Made by a program: the position numbers and the translations under genes. Below the pieces are notes generated by a model. It ran no database searches and was not told the origin of the DNA. It was given only the letters and a program-made list of their open reading frames with translations. From Mycolicibacterium cosmeticum (GTDB taxonomy: Bacteria; Actinomycetota; Actinomycetes; Mycobacteriales; Mycobacteriaceae), in the NCBI GenBank assembly GCA_016197365.1, contig JACPVS010000006.1, positions 62,001 through 126,000 of the forward strand: a stretch of 64,000 nucleotides of DNA. Direction: 5' to 3'. The stretch's first letter is position 1, and each line of letters starts with the position of its first letter. Shown here piece after piece: positions 57,351-64,000 of the stretch.

Positions 57351-58039
57351 CAGCGTTCCTCGACGGTCGCGCCCGCGTCGGCGAGATCCACTGTGCGTGA
57401 ACCGTAGCCGACCGCAGCCTGGTCATGGGTGACCATGACGACCGCCGCACCGTCCTCGTCCGACATCGCGCGCAGGAGTTCGAGGACCTCGGTCGAGGAG
57501 TTGCTGTCCAGGTTTCCGGTCGGCTCGTCGGCGAGCACGATGGCGGGCCGCGCCACGAGCGCACGGGCCACCGCCACCCGCTGCATCTGGCCGCCCGACA
57601 GCTCCGCCGGGCGGTACCGGGTGCGGTCACCGAGGCCGACCCGTTCGAGCAGTTCCTCGGCTCGGGCGTCGGCCTTGCGGGCCGCCATCCCGTCGAGCAC
57701 CAGCGGCAACGACACGTTCTCCACGGCGGTGAGCATCGGCACCAGGTTGAAGAATTGGAAGACGAATCCCAGGTTGCGCCGCCGGAAGGCCGCACGGGCA
57801 CCGGTACTCATGGACCAGACGTCGCGGCCCCCGACCTCCACCCTGCCTGCGTCGGGGGCGTCCAGGCCGCCCGCGACATGCAACAGTGTCGATTTGCCGA
57901 CGCCCGACGGCCCGGTGACGACGACGAATTCGCCCGCCTCCAACGTGAAGTCGAAGTCGGCGAGTACCCGCACCTGCTCGTCGCCACGGAGGTAGGCCTT
58001 GTCGACGCCCTTGAGTTGCAATGCTGGATTCATGCGCAT
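57350..58039 (-). CDS. MacB/LolD-type ABC transporter ATPase
   Basis: This 229-residue ATPase has Walker [10 protein letters not shown] (~residues 39-47), Q-loop [11 protein letters not shown], signature [16 protein letters not shown] (~143), Walker [14 protein letters not shown] and H-loop [10 protein letters not shown]. The [15 protein letters not shown] segment is typical of the LolD/MacB branch, which pairs with FtsX-like permeases such as the one encoded directly downstream. It is divergent from the P450 gene; the operator-like palindrome at 58102 lies 62 bp upstream of its ATG, so both units might respond to the same regulator. Confidence 0.92.
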   Translation of the reverse strand: MRMNPALQLKGVDKAYLRGDEQVRVLADFDFTLEAGEFVVVTGPSGVGKSTLLHVAGGLDAPDAGRVEVGGRDVWSMSTGARAAFRRRNLGFVFQFFNLVPMLTAVENVSLPLVLDGMAARKADARAEELLERVGLGDRTRYRPAELSGGQMQRVAVARALVARPAIVLADEPTGNLDSNSSTEVLELLRAMSDEDGAAVVMVTHDQAAVGYGSRTVDLADAGATVEER

Positions 58040-58101
58040 CGAAATCGAGCCTCCCGACTGTGGTGTGGCGACCGCCCATCGTCACTCGGAGAACTCCCGG
58101 T

Positions 58102-58127
58102 GATTCGAGTAGTGCGGTACTCGAATC
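58102..58127. promoter_or_regulatory. Near-palindromic operator 4 upstream of the P450 gene
   Basis: GATTCGAGTA and TACTCGAATC are perfect 10-bp arms around GTGCGG; the core GTAGTGCGGTAC (58109-58120) matches sites 1-3. A TAGCGT -10 (58146-58151) lies 25 bp downstream, and the P450 ATG falls 6 nt after it, which implies a leaderless transcript and an operator centred near -43. Confidence 0.65.
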
Positions 58128-58157
58128 ATGTCGACCGCGCCGATTTAGCGTGACGGC

Positions 58158-59465
58158 ATGGCCAATCCATGCGAGGCGTCGACCCCACCGGCCGTGCGCT
58201 CGCCCACCGTGGTGCAGGGTCTTCAGTTCGCGATAGGCCGCCGGCGGGCGATGCGGACCTGGATCCGACGGCACGGGCGCGCATTCGAGCTGTCCATCCC
58301 GGTTTTCGGGCGGACTGTGGTCGTCTCCGATCCGGCGCTGACGAAAGCGGTATGCACGGCACGCGCCGATCAACTGGTCAACGTAAGGCCGAACATGAGC
58401 AATCTGTTCGGGCCCGGATCCATCTTCGCGCTCGACGGCGACCGACACCGGGCGCGGCGCCGCCTGCTGGCCCCGGCATTTCACGGCCACCGCCTGCAGC
58501 ACCACGCCATGGTGATCGAAGAGGAGACAGGACGTGAGAGCGCGCGCTGGCCCGATGGTGTGGAATTCCCGATCCTCGAGTCGATGAACAGGATCACGCT
58601 GAATGTGATCCTGCGCGCGATCTTCGGCGACGACGCGGACGTCGACCCGTTGCGCGGGATCGTCCCGCCGTTCATGAAGCGGGGGCAGCTGCTCGCGTTC
58701 CTGCCCGCACCGCGCGCCGGCATCCGCCGATACAGCCCGTGGCGCAAGCTCGACAAGCTGCGCGCCGCTTTCGATCTCGTCATCGGCACACTCATCGACG
58801 AGACCGAGGCCGACCCGCTGCTCGGCGAGCGCACCGACATCATGGCGATGTTGGTGTCCGGCGGCATCACCCGAGCCGAGATCTGCGATGAGGTGGTGAC
58901 CTTGATAGGCGCCGGGCACGAAACCACCGCCGCGGCCTTGGGCTGGGCGTTCGAACGGTTGCGGCGCCATCCGGCGGTGGTGGCCGAATTGGTCGACGAG
59001 GTGGATCAGGGCGGCAGCGACCTGCGCCGGGCCACCGTGCTGGAACTGCTGCGCATCCGCACCGTCATCGATGTGGCCGGGCGCCGGGTGCGGGCAACGG
59101 ATTTCAGCCTCGGCCCGTGGCGAATTCCGCGGGAGCACACGATACTGCTGCGCATTGCCGATCTGCACGAGGATCCGGCCGGCTTCGCGCATCCCGACCG
59201 GTTCGATCCGTCTCGGTTCCGCGCAGCCACGTCACCCGGCTCCGGGTGGCTGGCGTTCGGCGGTGGCGCCCGGCGGTGTCTCGGCGCCGAGTTCGCCCTC
59301 ACCGAGATGGACATCGTGCTGCGGACGGTGCTGCGCGACTTCGTGATTCAGACAGACGCCGCGCCCGACGAGAGGTCGGTGTTCCAGGGTGTCGCGCACA
59401 TCCCGCAGCATGGGGCCCGCGTCGTGTTGCACCGGCGGGATGGCGCGGCGTGCCCACCCAGGTGA
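58158..59465 (+). CDS. Cytochrome P450 monooxygenase
   Basis: This 435-residue P450 has the I-helix motif AGHETTAAALGW (~residue 252), the K-helix ExxR in VLELLRIR, and the heme-ligand loop FGGGARRCLGAEFA with Cys at ~374. The C-helix heme contact is in HRARRRLLAPAFHG. It resembles mycobacterial class-I P450s of the CYP135/138 type and would need ferredoxin partners encoded elsewhere; the substrate is unknown. The ATG is placed for leaderless translation after a TAGCGT -10. The stop overlaps the start of the BAHD-like gene (GTGA), so the two products probably act in one pathway, oxidation followed by acylation. Confidence 0.92.
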   Translation: MANPCEASTPPAVRSPTVVQGLQFAIGRRRAMRTWIRRHGRAFELSIPVFGRTVVVSDPALTKAVCTARADQLVNVRPNMSNLFGPGSIFALDGDRHRARRRLLAPAFHGHRLQHHAMVIEEETGRESARWPDGVEFPILESMNRITLNVILRAIFGDDADVDPLRGIVPPFMKRGQLLAFLPAPRAGIRRYSPWRKLDKLRAAFDLVIGTLIDETEADPLLGERTDIMAMLVSGGITRAEICDEVVTLIGAGHETTAAALGWAFERLRRHPAVVAELVDEVDQGGSDLRRATVLELLRIRTVIDVAGRRVRATDFSLGPWRIPREHTILLRIADLHEDPAGFAHPDRFDPSRFRAATSPGSGWLAFGGGARRCLGAEFALTEMDIVLRTVLRDFVIQTDAAPDERSVFQGVAHIPQHGARVVLHRRDGAACPPR

Positions 59466-60754
59466 TCCGGCCGACGCAGGCCCGGCGGTTCGACATCCGC
59501 TGCGATGTCGGCGACGCCATCGTCGCGAACCTGGCCATGCACTTCGTGTTCTTCTTCGAGCGGCGTCTCGACACCCGCGCGCTCGCGGCAGCGTTCGGGG
59601 AGGCACTGACCAGTCTGCCGATCTTCGCCGCTCGCCTGGGTCTGGTCGACGGCGCCATGGCCATCCGGTGCCGCGGGCAGGGCGTGCCCTTGCGCTGTCT
59701 GTCCTCGCCCCGCACGCTCGCCGACGCCGTCGGTTCGGTGTCGGCGGACGCCGGCCACTGGCTGATCGATCCCGTGAACGGCGTTGCGGCCCGGTGGGGT
59801 TGGGGTCCGGTGTGCAAAGTCCGGGTCACGCATCTCGCGGACGAGGCCACCGCCATCGGATTCTCCTGGCACCACGCGATCGGCGACATGCAGACGCTGA
59901 TGCAGTTCATGAACGCGTGGACCGCCGCTGCCGCCGACAGCGCACCGGCCGCACCGGTGATCCCGGAGGATCGAGCGCGCTATCTCGACGAGCACCTCCC
60001 CGCCGGGGGTGCCACCGAACCCGGCGTGCGCTGCCTCGGGCCGGCCGAACTGGTCCGCAGCGTGGCCTACCTCGCCAAGGGGGCGCGTATCCAGCGGACG
60101 CTGACGCTCTACTTCGGCGACGACGAGATCGACCGGATGCGCCACACGTACGGGCACCGCATCCGGTTGTCGGCCAATGATGCGGTGTGCGCACATCTTT
60201 GCGAGGTGCTGATGTCCGCGGATCCGGCGGTGGACCGTCGTACCCTGGCGATCGCGGTGAACGCGCGGACCCGCTGCGGGCTCGATCCGATGCTGGTCGG
60301 AAACGTCCTCACCACCCTGAACATCGGCCTGCGCAGGGGTGAGGCCGCCGATTCGGTCGCCGAGCGCATTCGCCACACCGTGGACCACTTCGACGAGCAC
60401 CGCGATCTGCGCGTCAACCAACAGTTCCTCGATGCGTCGGGGCGGTGGCGAGCCGTACGCTGTGTGTCGACGGCGTTCGATCCGGTGCGGTGGAACCCGT
60501 TGATCTCGAACCTGAGCGGCTTCGGCGTCTACCGTTTGCAGTTCGAGGGCACCCACCCGTGTTACTGCGCGATGGTCCTCAAGCTGCCCGTGGCGGGGCT
60601 CGGCGCGCTGCTCGACGGGTCCGGCGGCCGCGGCCTGCTCTTCCAGATGTCCTTGCCGCCGATGGAGTTCGAGGCCCTGTCGGCTCCCGCGGTGCGCGAA
60701 CGCATCCACCGGTTCCGGCGCCCCGGCGACGACATCCCGCGTCTACACCGGTAG
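59462..60754 (+). CDS. BAHD-like HXXXD acyltransferase
   Basis: This 430-residue acyl-CoA-dependent acyltransferase resembles plant-type BAHD enzymes. The catalytic motif is FSWHHAIGDMQTLMQF (H-x-x-x-D, ~residue 137). The second family region near the C-terminus (NPLISNLSGFGVYRLQFEG) occupies the place of the DFGWG motif but has lost its consensus, keeping only GFG. It would acylate a hydroxyl or amine, perhaps on the product of the coupled P450. The start is a GTG at 59462 that overlaps the P450 stop; an in-frame GTG at 59450 is the alternative. It is convergent with the following small gene, 2 bp apart. Confidence 0.75.
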   Translation: MIRPTQARRFDIRCDVGDAIVANLAMHFVFFFERRLDTRALAAAFGEALTSLPIFAARLGLVDGAMAIRCRGQGVPLRCLSSPRTLADAVGSVSADAGHWLIDPVNGVAARWGWGPVCKVRVTHLADEATAIGFSWHHAIGDMQTLMQFMNAWTAAAADSAPAAPVIPEDRARYLDEHLPAGGATEPGVRCLGPAELVRSVAYLAKGARIQRTLTLYFGDDEIDRMRHTYGHRIRLSANDAVCAHLCEVLMSADPAVDRRTLAIAVNARTRCGLDPMLVGNVLTTLNIGLRRGEAADSVAERIRHTVDHFDEHRDLRVNQQFLDASGRWRAVRCVSTAFDPVRWNPLISNLSGFGVYRLQFEGTHPCYCAMVLKLPVAGLGALLDGSGGRGLLFQMSLPPMEFEALSAPAVRERIHRFRRPGDDIPRLHR

Positions 60755-60755
60755 G

Positions 60756-60989
60756 TCAGCCGCCCAGCTCGGATACCGCGGTGTCCAGCGCGGCGGCTTG
60801 GTGGGCCAATTCCCCGTCGGAGTCCTCGGCGTCCCCGAGCCTGCCCATCAGGTCCACTCGGGAGATCACCTCCAGGCCGCCGGCCTCGTCGCCGGCGGAC
60901 ACGATGTGGACGCGCCCTTCACGCAGTACCAGCACCGCGTCGTCCTCGCCCTGCAACAGCCGTCGCAGATTTTCCTTCGTGATCAGCAT
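60756..60989 (-). CDS. Small acidic conserved hypothetical protein
   Basis: This 77-residue acidic protein (MLITKENLRRLLQGED start) contains a short beta-rich stretch (DAVLVLREGRVHIVSAGD) and a helical tail rich in Asp and Glu. It has no membrane segment and no motif I recognise. It starts 28 nt after the end of the degraded regulator on the same strand, so it may have shared a transcript with it. It converges on the BAHD-like gene with a 1-bp gap. Confidence 0.5.
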   Translation of the reverse strand: MLITKENLRRLLQGEDDAVLVLREGRVHIVSAGDEAGGLEVISRVDLMGRLGDAEDSDGELAHQAAALDTAVSELGG

Positions 60990-61017
60990 GGTTGTCGGGT
61001 ACCCAGTGGCGCGGTCC

Positions 61018-61680
61018 TCATATCGGCGAGGTGGTGCCGATCACCGACAGCAGCGCCAGCTTCTCGTAGCTCTCACTTCCCGGCGCCGCGGTGTACACCA
61101 GCAGCGTGTGCGATTCTTCGGGGTCCAGCAGGATCTGACAGTTGAGTTCCAGCAGCCCGACCTCGGGGTGCCGATAGCGCTTTGAGCTCCCGCGGGACGA
61201 CGCCCACCTCGTGCTCATCCCAGACCGCACGGAACTCATCGCTCTGCGCGGTGAGTAACGCGGCGAGGTGCGCAGCCGTGGATTCGGGTCCGCGCACGGT
61301 GAGCACCCTGCGCAGGCCCGACGCGTACATCCGCGAGTAGAAGGCATGGTCCTCGCTCGGATAGAGGTCGCGGACGGCCGGATCGGTGAACCATCGATAC
61401 CCGATGCTGCGGGCCGGGCCGCTGTACTGCGCCAAGTCGCCGACGAGCGCGATGTCCAGCGGAGTCTGGCGCAGCGTCTCGCCCAATTCGGTGACGATCT
61501 CGGCCGGAGTGTCGGTGAGCCTGTCGAAGATCCGCAGCATGCCGGGGCTGATGTGCTCGGTCCCAGCACCCCGCTGGGGCGGTTGATGTCCGGCGAGCCG
61601 GAACAGGTGGTCGCGCTCATCCCGGGACAGGTGCAGGCCCTGGGCGTCCCGGACCTCTCGGGACAGCGCGCGGTGGTGAC
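61018..61680 (-). pseudogene. XRE/MmyB-type regulator remnant, HTH lost and frameshifted
   Basis: This is the C-terminal ligand-binding (MmyB-like) part of an XRE-family regulator. The reading frame from ~61680 to ~61190 encodes [52 protein letters not shown] and [20 protein letters not shown] sequence ([10 protein letters not shown]). The conserved end (SSKRYRHPEVGLLELNCQ ... TLLVYTAAPGSES) continues in another frame down to 61018, so a single-base indel lies near 61185-61195. The N-terminal helix-turn-helix (about 65 residues) is absent; the DNA that should encode it is replaced by the start of the oppositely oriented SDR. It is therefore not functional as a DNA-binding regulator. Confidence 0.8.
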
Positions 61681-62550
61681 CGGTGCGAGCGACGGCATCG
61701 GACTCGGCATCGCTGCGCGACTCGCCACCGCAGGCGCCGAGGTGATCATGCCGGTCCGCAACGCGCGTAAGGGTGAGGCGACCGCCGCCGCGATTCGCCG
61801 GCAGTGCCCGCACGCGAAGCTGTCGCTGGAGGACCTTGACCTCTCGTCGCTGGCATCGGTGCACGCGCTCGGCGACAAACTGTGCGCAGACGGGACTCCG
61901 ATCCACGTGCTCATCAACAATGCCGGCGTGATGACACCGCCCGACCTGCAGCGCACCACCGATGGATGCGAGCTGCAGTTCGGCACGAACCACCTGGGAC
62001 ATTTCGCGCTGACCGGCCGCCTGCTGCCGCTGTTGAAGGCGGGGCACGCGCGGGTCACGTCGCAGACCAGCGTCGCTGCGCGCGGCGGTGAGATCAACTG
62101 GGCTGACCTGAACTGGGAGCAGAAGTACGACGGCATGGCCGCCTACCGGCAGTCCAAGATCGCGTGCGGGCTGTTCGGGCTGGAGCTCAGCCGCCGCAGC
62201 GCGGCTCTCGGGTGGGGAATCACCAGCACCATCTCCCATCCCGGGGTGGCCCCGACCAGTCTGCTCGCCGCCCGCCCGAGGTGGGTCGGGCCACCGACAC
62301 CGTCGGTGTGCGGATGATTCGGTGGCTGTCGGCGCGCGGCCTGCTGGTTGGAACGGTCGACACCGCGAAGTTGCCTGCGCTGATGGCCGCGACCGTCGGC
62401 GAGGGCGGTGGTTTCTACGGACCGCAGTGGCCAGGCAATGCGGGCGGCCCGCCCGGGCAGCAGAAGCTGTGGAAGCCGTTGCAGGACAACGCGTCTGCTC
62501 GGCGACTGTGGGCGGCGTCGGAAGAACACCTAAAGCTGGCCGTCAGCTGA
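61631..62550 (+). pseudogene. Short-chain dehydrogenase/reductase with frameshift
   Basis: This SDR gene of about 306 codons has cofactor motif [19 protein letters not shown] (catalytic Tyr-Lys) and LSHPG-like region [12 protein letters not shown]. At about 62276-62282 the frame breaks: GCC CGC CCG AGG TGG should continue as [14 protein letters not shown], which is found one frame over and runs intact to the TGA at 62550 (KLWKPLQDNASARRLW). One missing G explains it. The best start is a GTG at 61631, immediately next to the truncated regulator. Either a recent pseudogene or a sequencing error; the adjacent damage favours decay. Confidence 0.75.
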
Positions 62551-63334
62551 TCGACACGACCTGGTCCAGCGGGTCGTACGGCAGATTCTGATTGGTGGTC
62601 GCGGTGACAACCATGTTGGTCAGCGTGATGGATCCCCCGTGGTTGTCCAGGAAGGCCGTGTCGGCGGCGTCGCGGCCGGTGGCGATGCGGACCAGCGTCT
62701 GCCGCGGCGCCAGGCAGGTGGCGTCGACGACGCGCCACTGCCCGTCCACGTAGGCCTCGGCGACCGCGTGGAAGTCCATGGGCACACAGCCGGGCGCGTA
62801 CACCGCGACCAGGCGGGCCGGAACGTTCACCGCACGCAGGAGTGCGACGACCAGGTGCGCGTAATCGCGGCACACGCCGGCACCGGCCAGCAGGGTGTCC
62901 TCGGCGCCGTCGATGGGATCACTGGAGCCGGGCACGTAACTCAACCGCGCCCCCACCCATGACGAGATCTTCGCCAAAAGTGTTGCCTTGTCTGAGTATT
63001 GATTGAACTCGAAGCCGGCGAAACCGTAGAACTTGTCCGACTCCGCGTAGCGGCTCGGCCGCAGGTACTGCGAAAGGTCGTAGTCGGTGACGGGAGCGGG
63101 TTCGCTGTTTCCGACGATTGTAGCGGAGTAGTCGACAGTCAGGCTGCCCACACCCGAATCGAATTTGTGGATCCGGTTGCCGTGCACGCCGCTGATCTCC
63201 GTCGCGCTGATCTGTTGGCCGTTCAACACGAACGTCAACGATTCCGAGACCTGCGCTCCGGGATGTGGGGCGACAGCAATCTGGAACTCCAGCGTGCTCG
63301 GATCGGTGATCTCGACGTCGAGATGGGTGCCCAC
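62543..63334 (-). CDS. Transglutaminase-like cysteine protease-fold protein
   Basis: This 263-residue protein has an N-terminal beta domain (residues ~1-90) and a transglutaminase-like core. The catalytic triad is visible as GVCRDYAHL (Cys ~154), DFHAVAEAYV (His ~190) and WRVVDATC (Asp ~207). Mycobacterial relatives are annotated as transglutaminase-family or cysteine-peptidase-like proteins with unknown substrates. No signal peptide is seen. The start is a GTG; its 3' end overlaps the end of the SDR by 8 bp. Confidence 0.85.
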   Translation of the reverse strand: MGTHLDVEITDPSTLEFQIAVAPHPGAQVSESLTFVLNGQQISATEISGVHGNRIHKFDSGVGSLTVDYSATIVGNSEPAPVTDYDLSQYLRPSRYAESDKFYGFAGFEFNQYSDKATLLAKISSWVGARLSYVPGSSDPIDGAEDTLLAGAGVCRDYAHLVVALLRAVNVPARLVAVYAPGCVPMDFHAVAEAYVDGQWRVVDATCLAPRQTLVRIATGRDAADTAFLDNHGGSITLTNMVVTATTNQNLPYDPLDQVVSIS

Positions 63335-63594
63335 CTCGCGGATGAGGGTACTGATGGTTACCGCCGATCTTTTACTCGGGAGAACTGCCGCAGCGGTGTG
63401 CCGACGACGGGTGCAGCCCTACATGTTTCTTCCGGCTCACCCTAGCGATGCGAGGCCTCGACCGCCCGTCACACACCAATGAGACGGGCATCAACCCGGC
63501 GAGCACGCTCCCGAGAAGGCGGGCGAAGAGCAGTCAGGACTTTCGTGCCTCCCGTTCCGCCGATCCCGCGTTGATTCGAAATCAATTGCTGGGT

Positions 63595-63747
63595 CTACCA
63601 TTTCGCGACATCAGCGACAGCGTGCCCACCCCGGCACCAACGGTGTCCCCGGGCACGCGCCCCGCCGTCTTGGCGATGAATGGTCAACCGGCGAGTCTTC
63701 AGGTCGACGAGGTTGAATTCCTCCTCGACACCCAAGGTCCGCCTCAT
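63595..63747 (-). pseudogene. Truncated start of a GCS2/YbdK glutamate-cysteine-ligase-type gene
   Basis: The first 22 codons from the ATG at 63747 read MRRTLGVEEEFNLVDLKTRR, the characteristic N-terminus of the YbdK/GCS2 carboxylate-amine ligase family. After LT the family sequence stops; the frame continues for 28 unrelated residues to a TAG. No further GCS2 sequence is seen in any frame down to the transglutaminase gene. This is a 5' remnant left by a deletion that removed over 300 codons. Confidence 0.6.
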
Positions 63748-63775
63748 CGGCCCCCGTGTTCGTGACGGGAGCCGG

Positions 63776-64000
63776 TCAAGTTCCCACCGCCACCATGGCG
63801 GGTCTGTCGGCGGCGTCGCGTCCCTCCACATCGGTCGGCTGCGCCACCGCCATCATCGTGCTGTGCGCCGAGTGCGACTCCGCACCCGGCGGGATCACCA
63901 GCAGGATCAGGCGTTCACCGTCGAGGCCGAGGATCTCGATGGTGTCGGCCGGCTGGCGTAGGTACCCGTCGAGACGCACCGTCCGTCCACCCGTGACGAG
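63776..64000 (-). CDS. C-terminal part of a hypothetical protein (runs off the window)
   Basis: The frame is open from the right edge to a stop at 63776 and encodes about 74 residues. The core is strand-rich (VRLDGYLRQPADTIEILG, ERLILLVIPPGAES). The LLVIPP segment recalls the C-terminus of actinobacterial DUF5994 proteins, though this is a weak impression. A GTG at 63979 could be a start, but the frame continues beyond it, so the gene most likely begins outside the window. It precedes the truncated GCS2-type gene on the same strand. Confidence 0.5.
   Translation of the reverse strand, partial: LVTGGRTVRLDGYLRQPADTIEILGLDGERLILLVIPPGAESHSAHSTMMAVAQPTDVEGRDAADRPAMVAVGT

Noticed and set aside
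63776..63979. A complete 67-residue gene starting at GTG 63979
   Set aside because: The frame continues open to the window edge with coding-like sequence, so it is more likely the end of a longer gene.
1..64000. CRISPR arrays, tRNAs, rRNAs, complete insertion sequences or prophage genes
   Set aside because: No regularly spaced direct repeats, no cloverleaf-like sequences and no transposase, integrase or phage structural motifs were seen. The only multi-copy element noticed is the 21-bp repeat.

Overview
This is a high-GC actinobacterial chromosome segment, most likely from a fast-growing Mycobacterium (Mycolicibacterium). The reasons are GTG/TTG starts, frequent GTGA/ATGA stop-start overlaps, IdeR-type iron boxes, TANNNT -10 elements, and a gene set that matches the exochelin locus of M. 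smegmatis. No tRNA, rRNA, CRISPR array or complete insertion sequence was recognised.

Left part (1-12.6 kb): the 3' end of a GMC/cholesterol-oxidase-like gene faces a four-gene minus-strand operon (large LuxR-type ATPase regulator, PhaC-like alpha/beta hydrolase, small membrane protein, acetoacetate-decarboxylase-like protein). To its right lie a 38-aa membrane protein, an unknown beta-rich protein, a PoxB-type pyruvate dehydrogenase, and an ornithine decarboxylase-homospermidine synthase pair. Near-palindromes of the form GTAG-N4-STAC sit in front of several of these genes, and again about 50 kb away in front of a P450. At three of the four sites a TANNNT -10 lies 25-26 bp downstream, which suggests one regulon. 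A 49-aa protein with a structured leader closes the section.

Centre (12.6-48 kb): a complete exochelin-type siderophore locus. One 7,485-residue NRPS has six modules (A-T-E / C-A-T / C-A-T-E / C-A-T-E / C-A-T / C-A-T-TE). The binding-pocket codes read by alignment give formyl-hydroxyornithine (DINYWGGIGK), beta-alanine-like (IDTLISSGD), hydroxyornithine (DMENLGLINK), threonine (DFWNVGMVHK), hydroxyornithine (DMENLGLINK), and an unassigned Ser-like pocket. With E domains in modules 1, 3 and 4 this reproduces the exochelin MS pentapeptide plus one extra residue. Around it lie the precursor enzymes (ornithine N5-monooxygenase, FxbA formyltransferase, a dedicated aspartate decarboxylase that makes beta-alanine), an MbtH-like chaperone, an ExiT-like exporter split into two complementary half-transporters, and the ferric-siderophore importer (binding lipoprotein, two permeases, ATPase) with a siderophore-interacting reductase. 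Three iron boxes lie at its promoters. Three copies of an identical 21-bp element are inserted in frame within the NRPS gene.

Right part (48-64 kb): a diguanylate cyclase facing a degenerate GGDEF membrane protein, an OafA/SGNH acyltransferase, an acyl-CoA-dehydrogenase-like protein, an ABC/FtsX exporter, a P450 translationally coupled to a BAHD-like acyltransferase, and then an eroding zone. That zone holds a regulator that lost its HTH and is frameshifted, a frameshifted SDR, a transglutaminase-like protein, a truncated glutamate-cysteine-ligase start, and a partial gene at the window edge.
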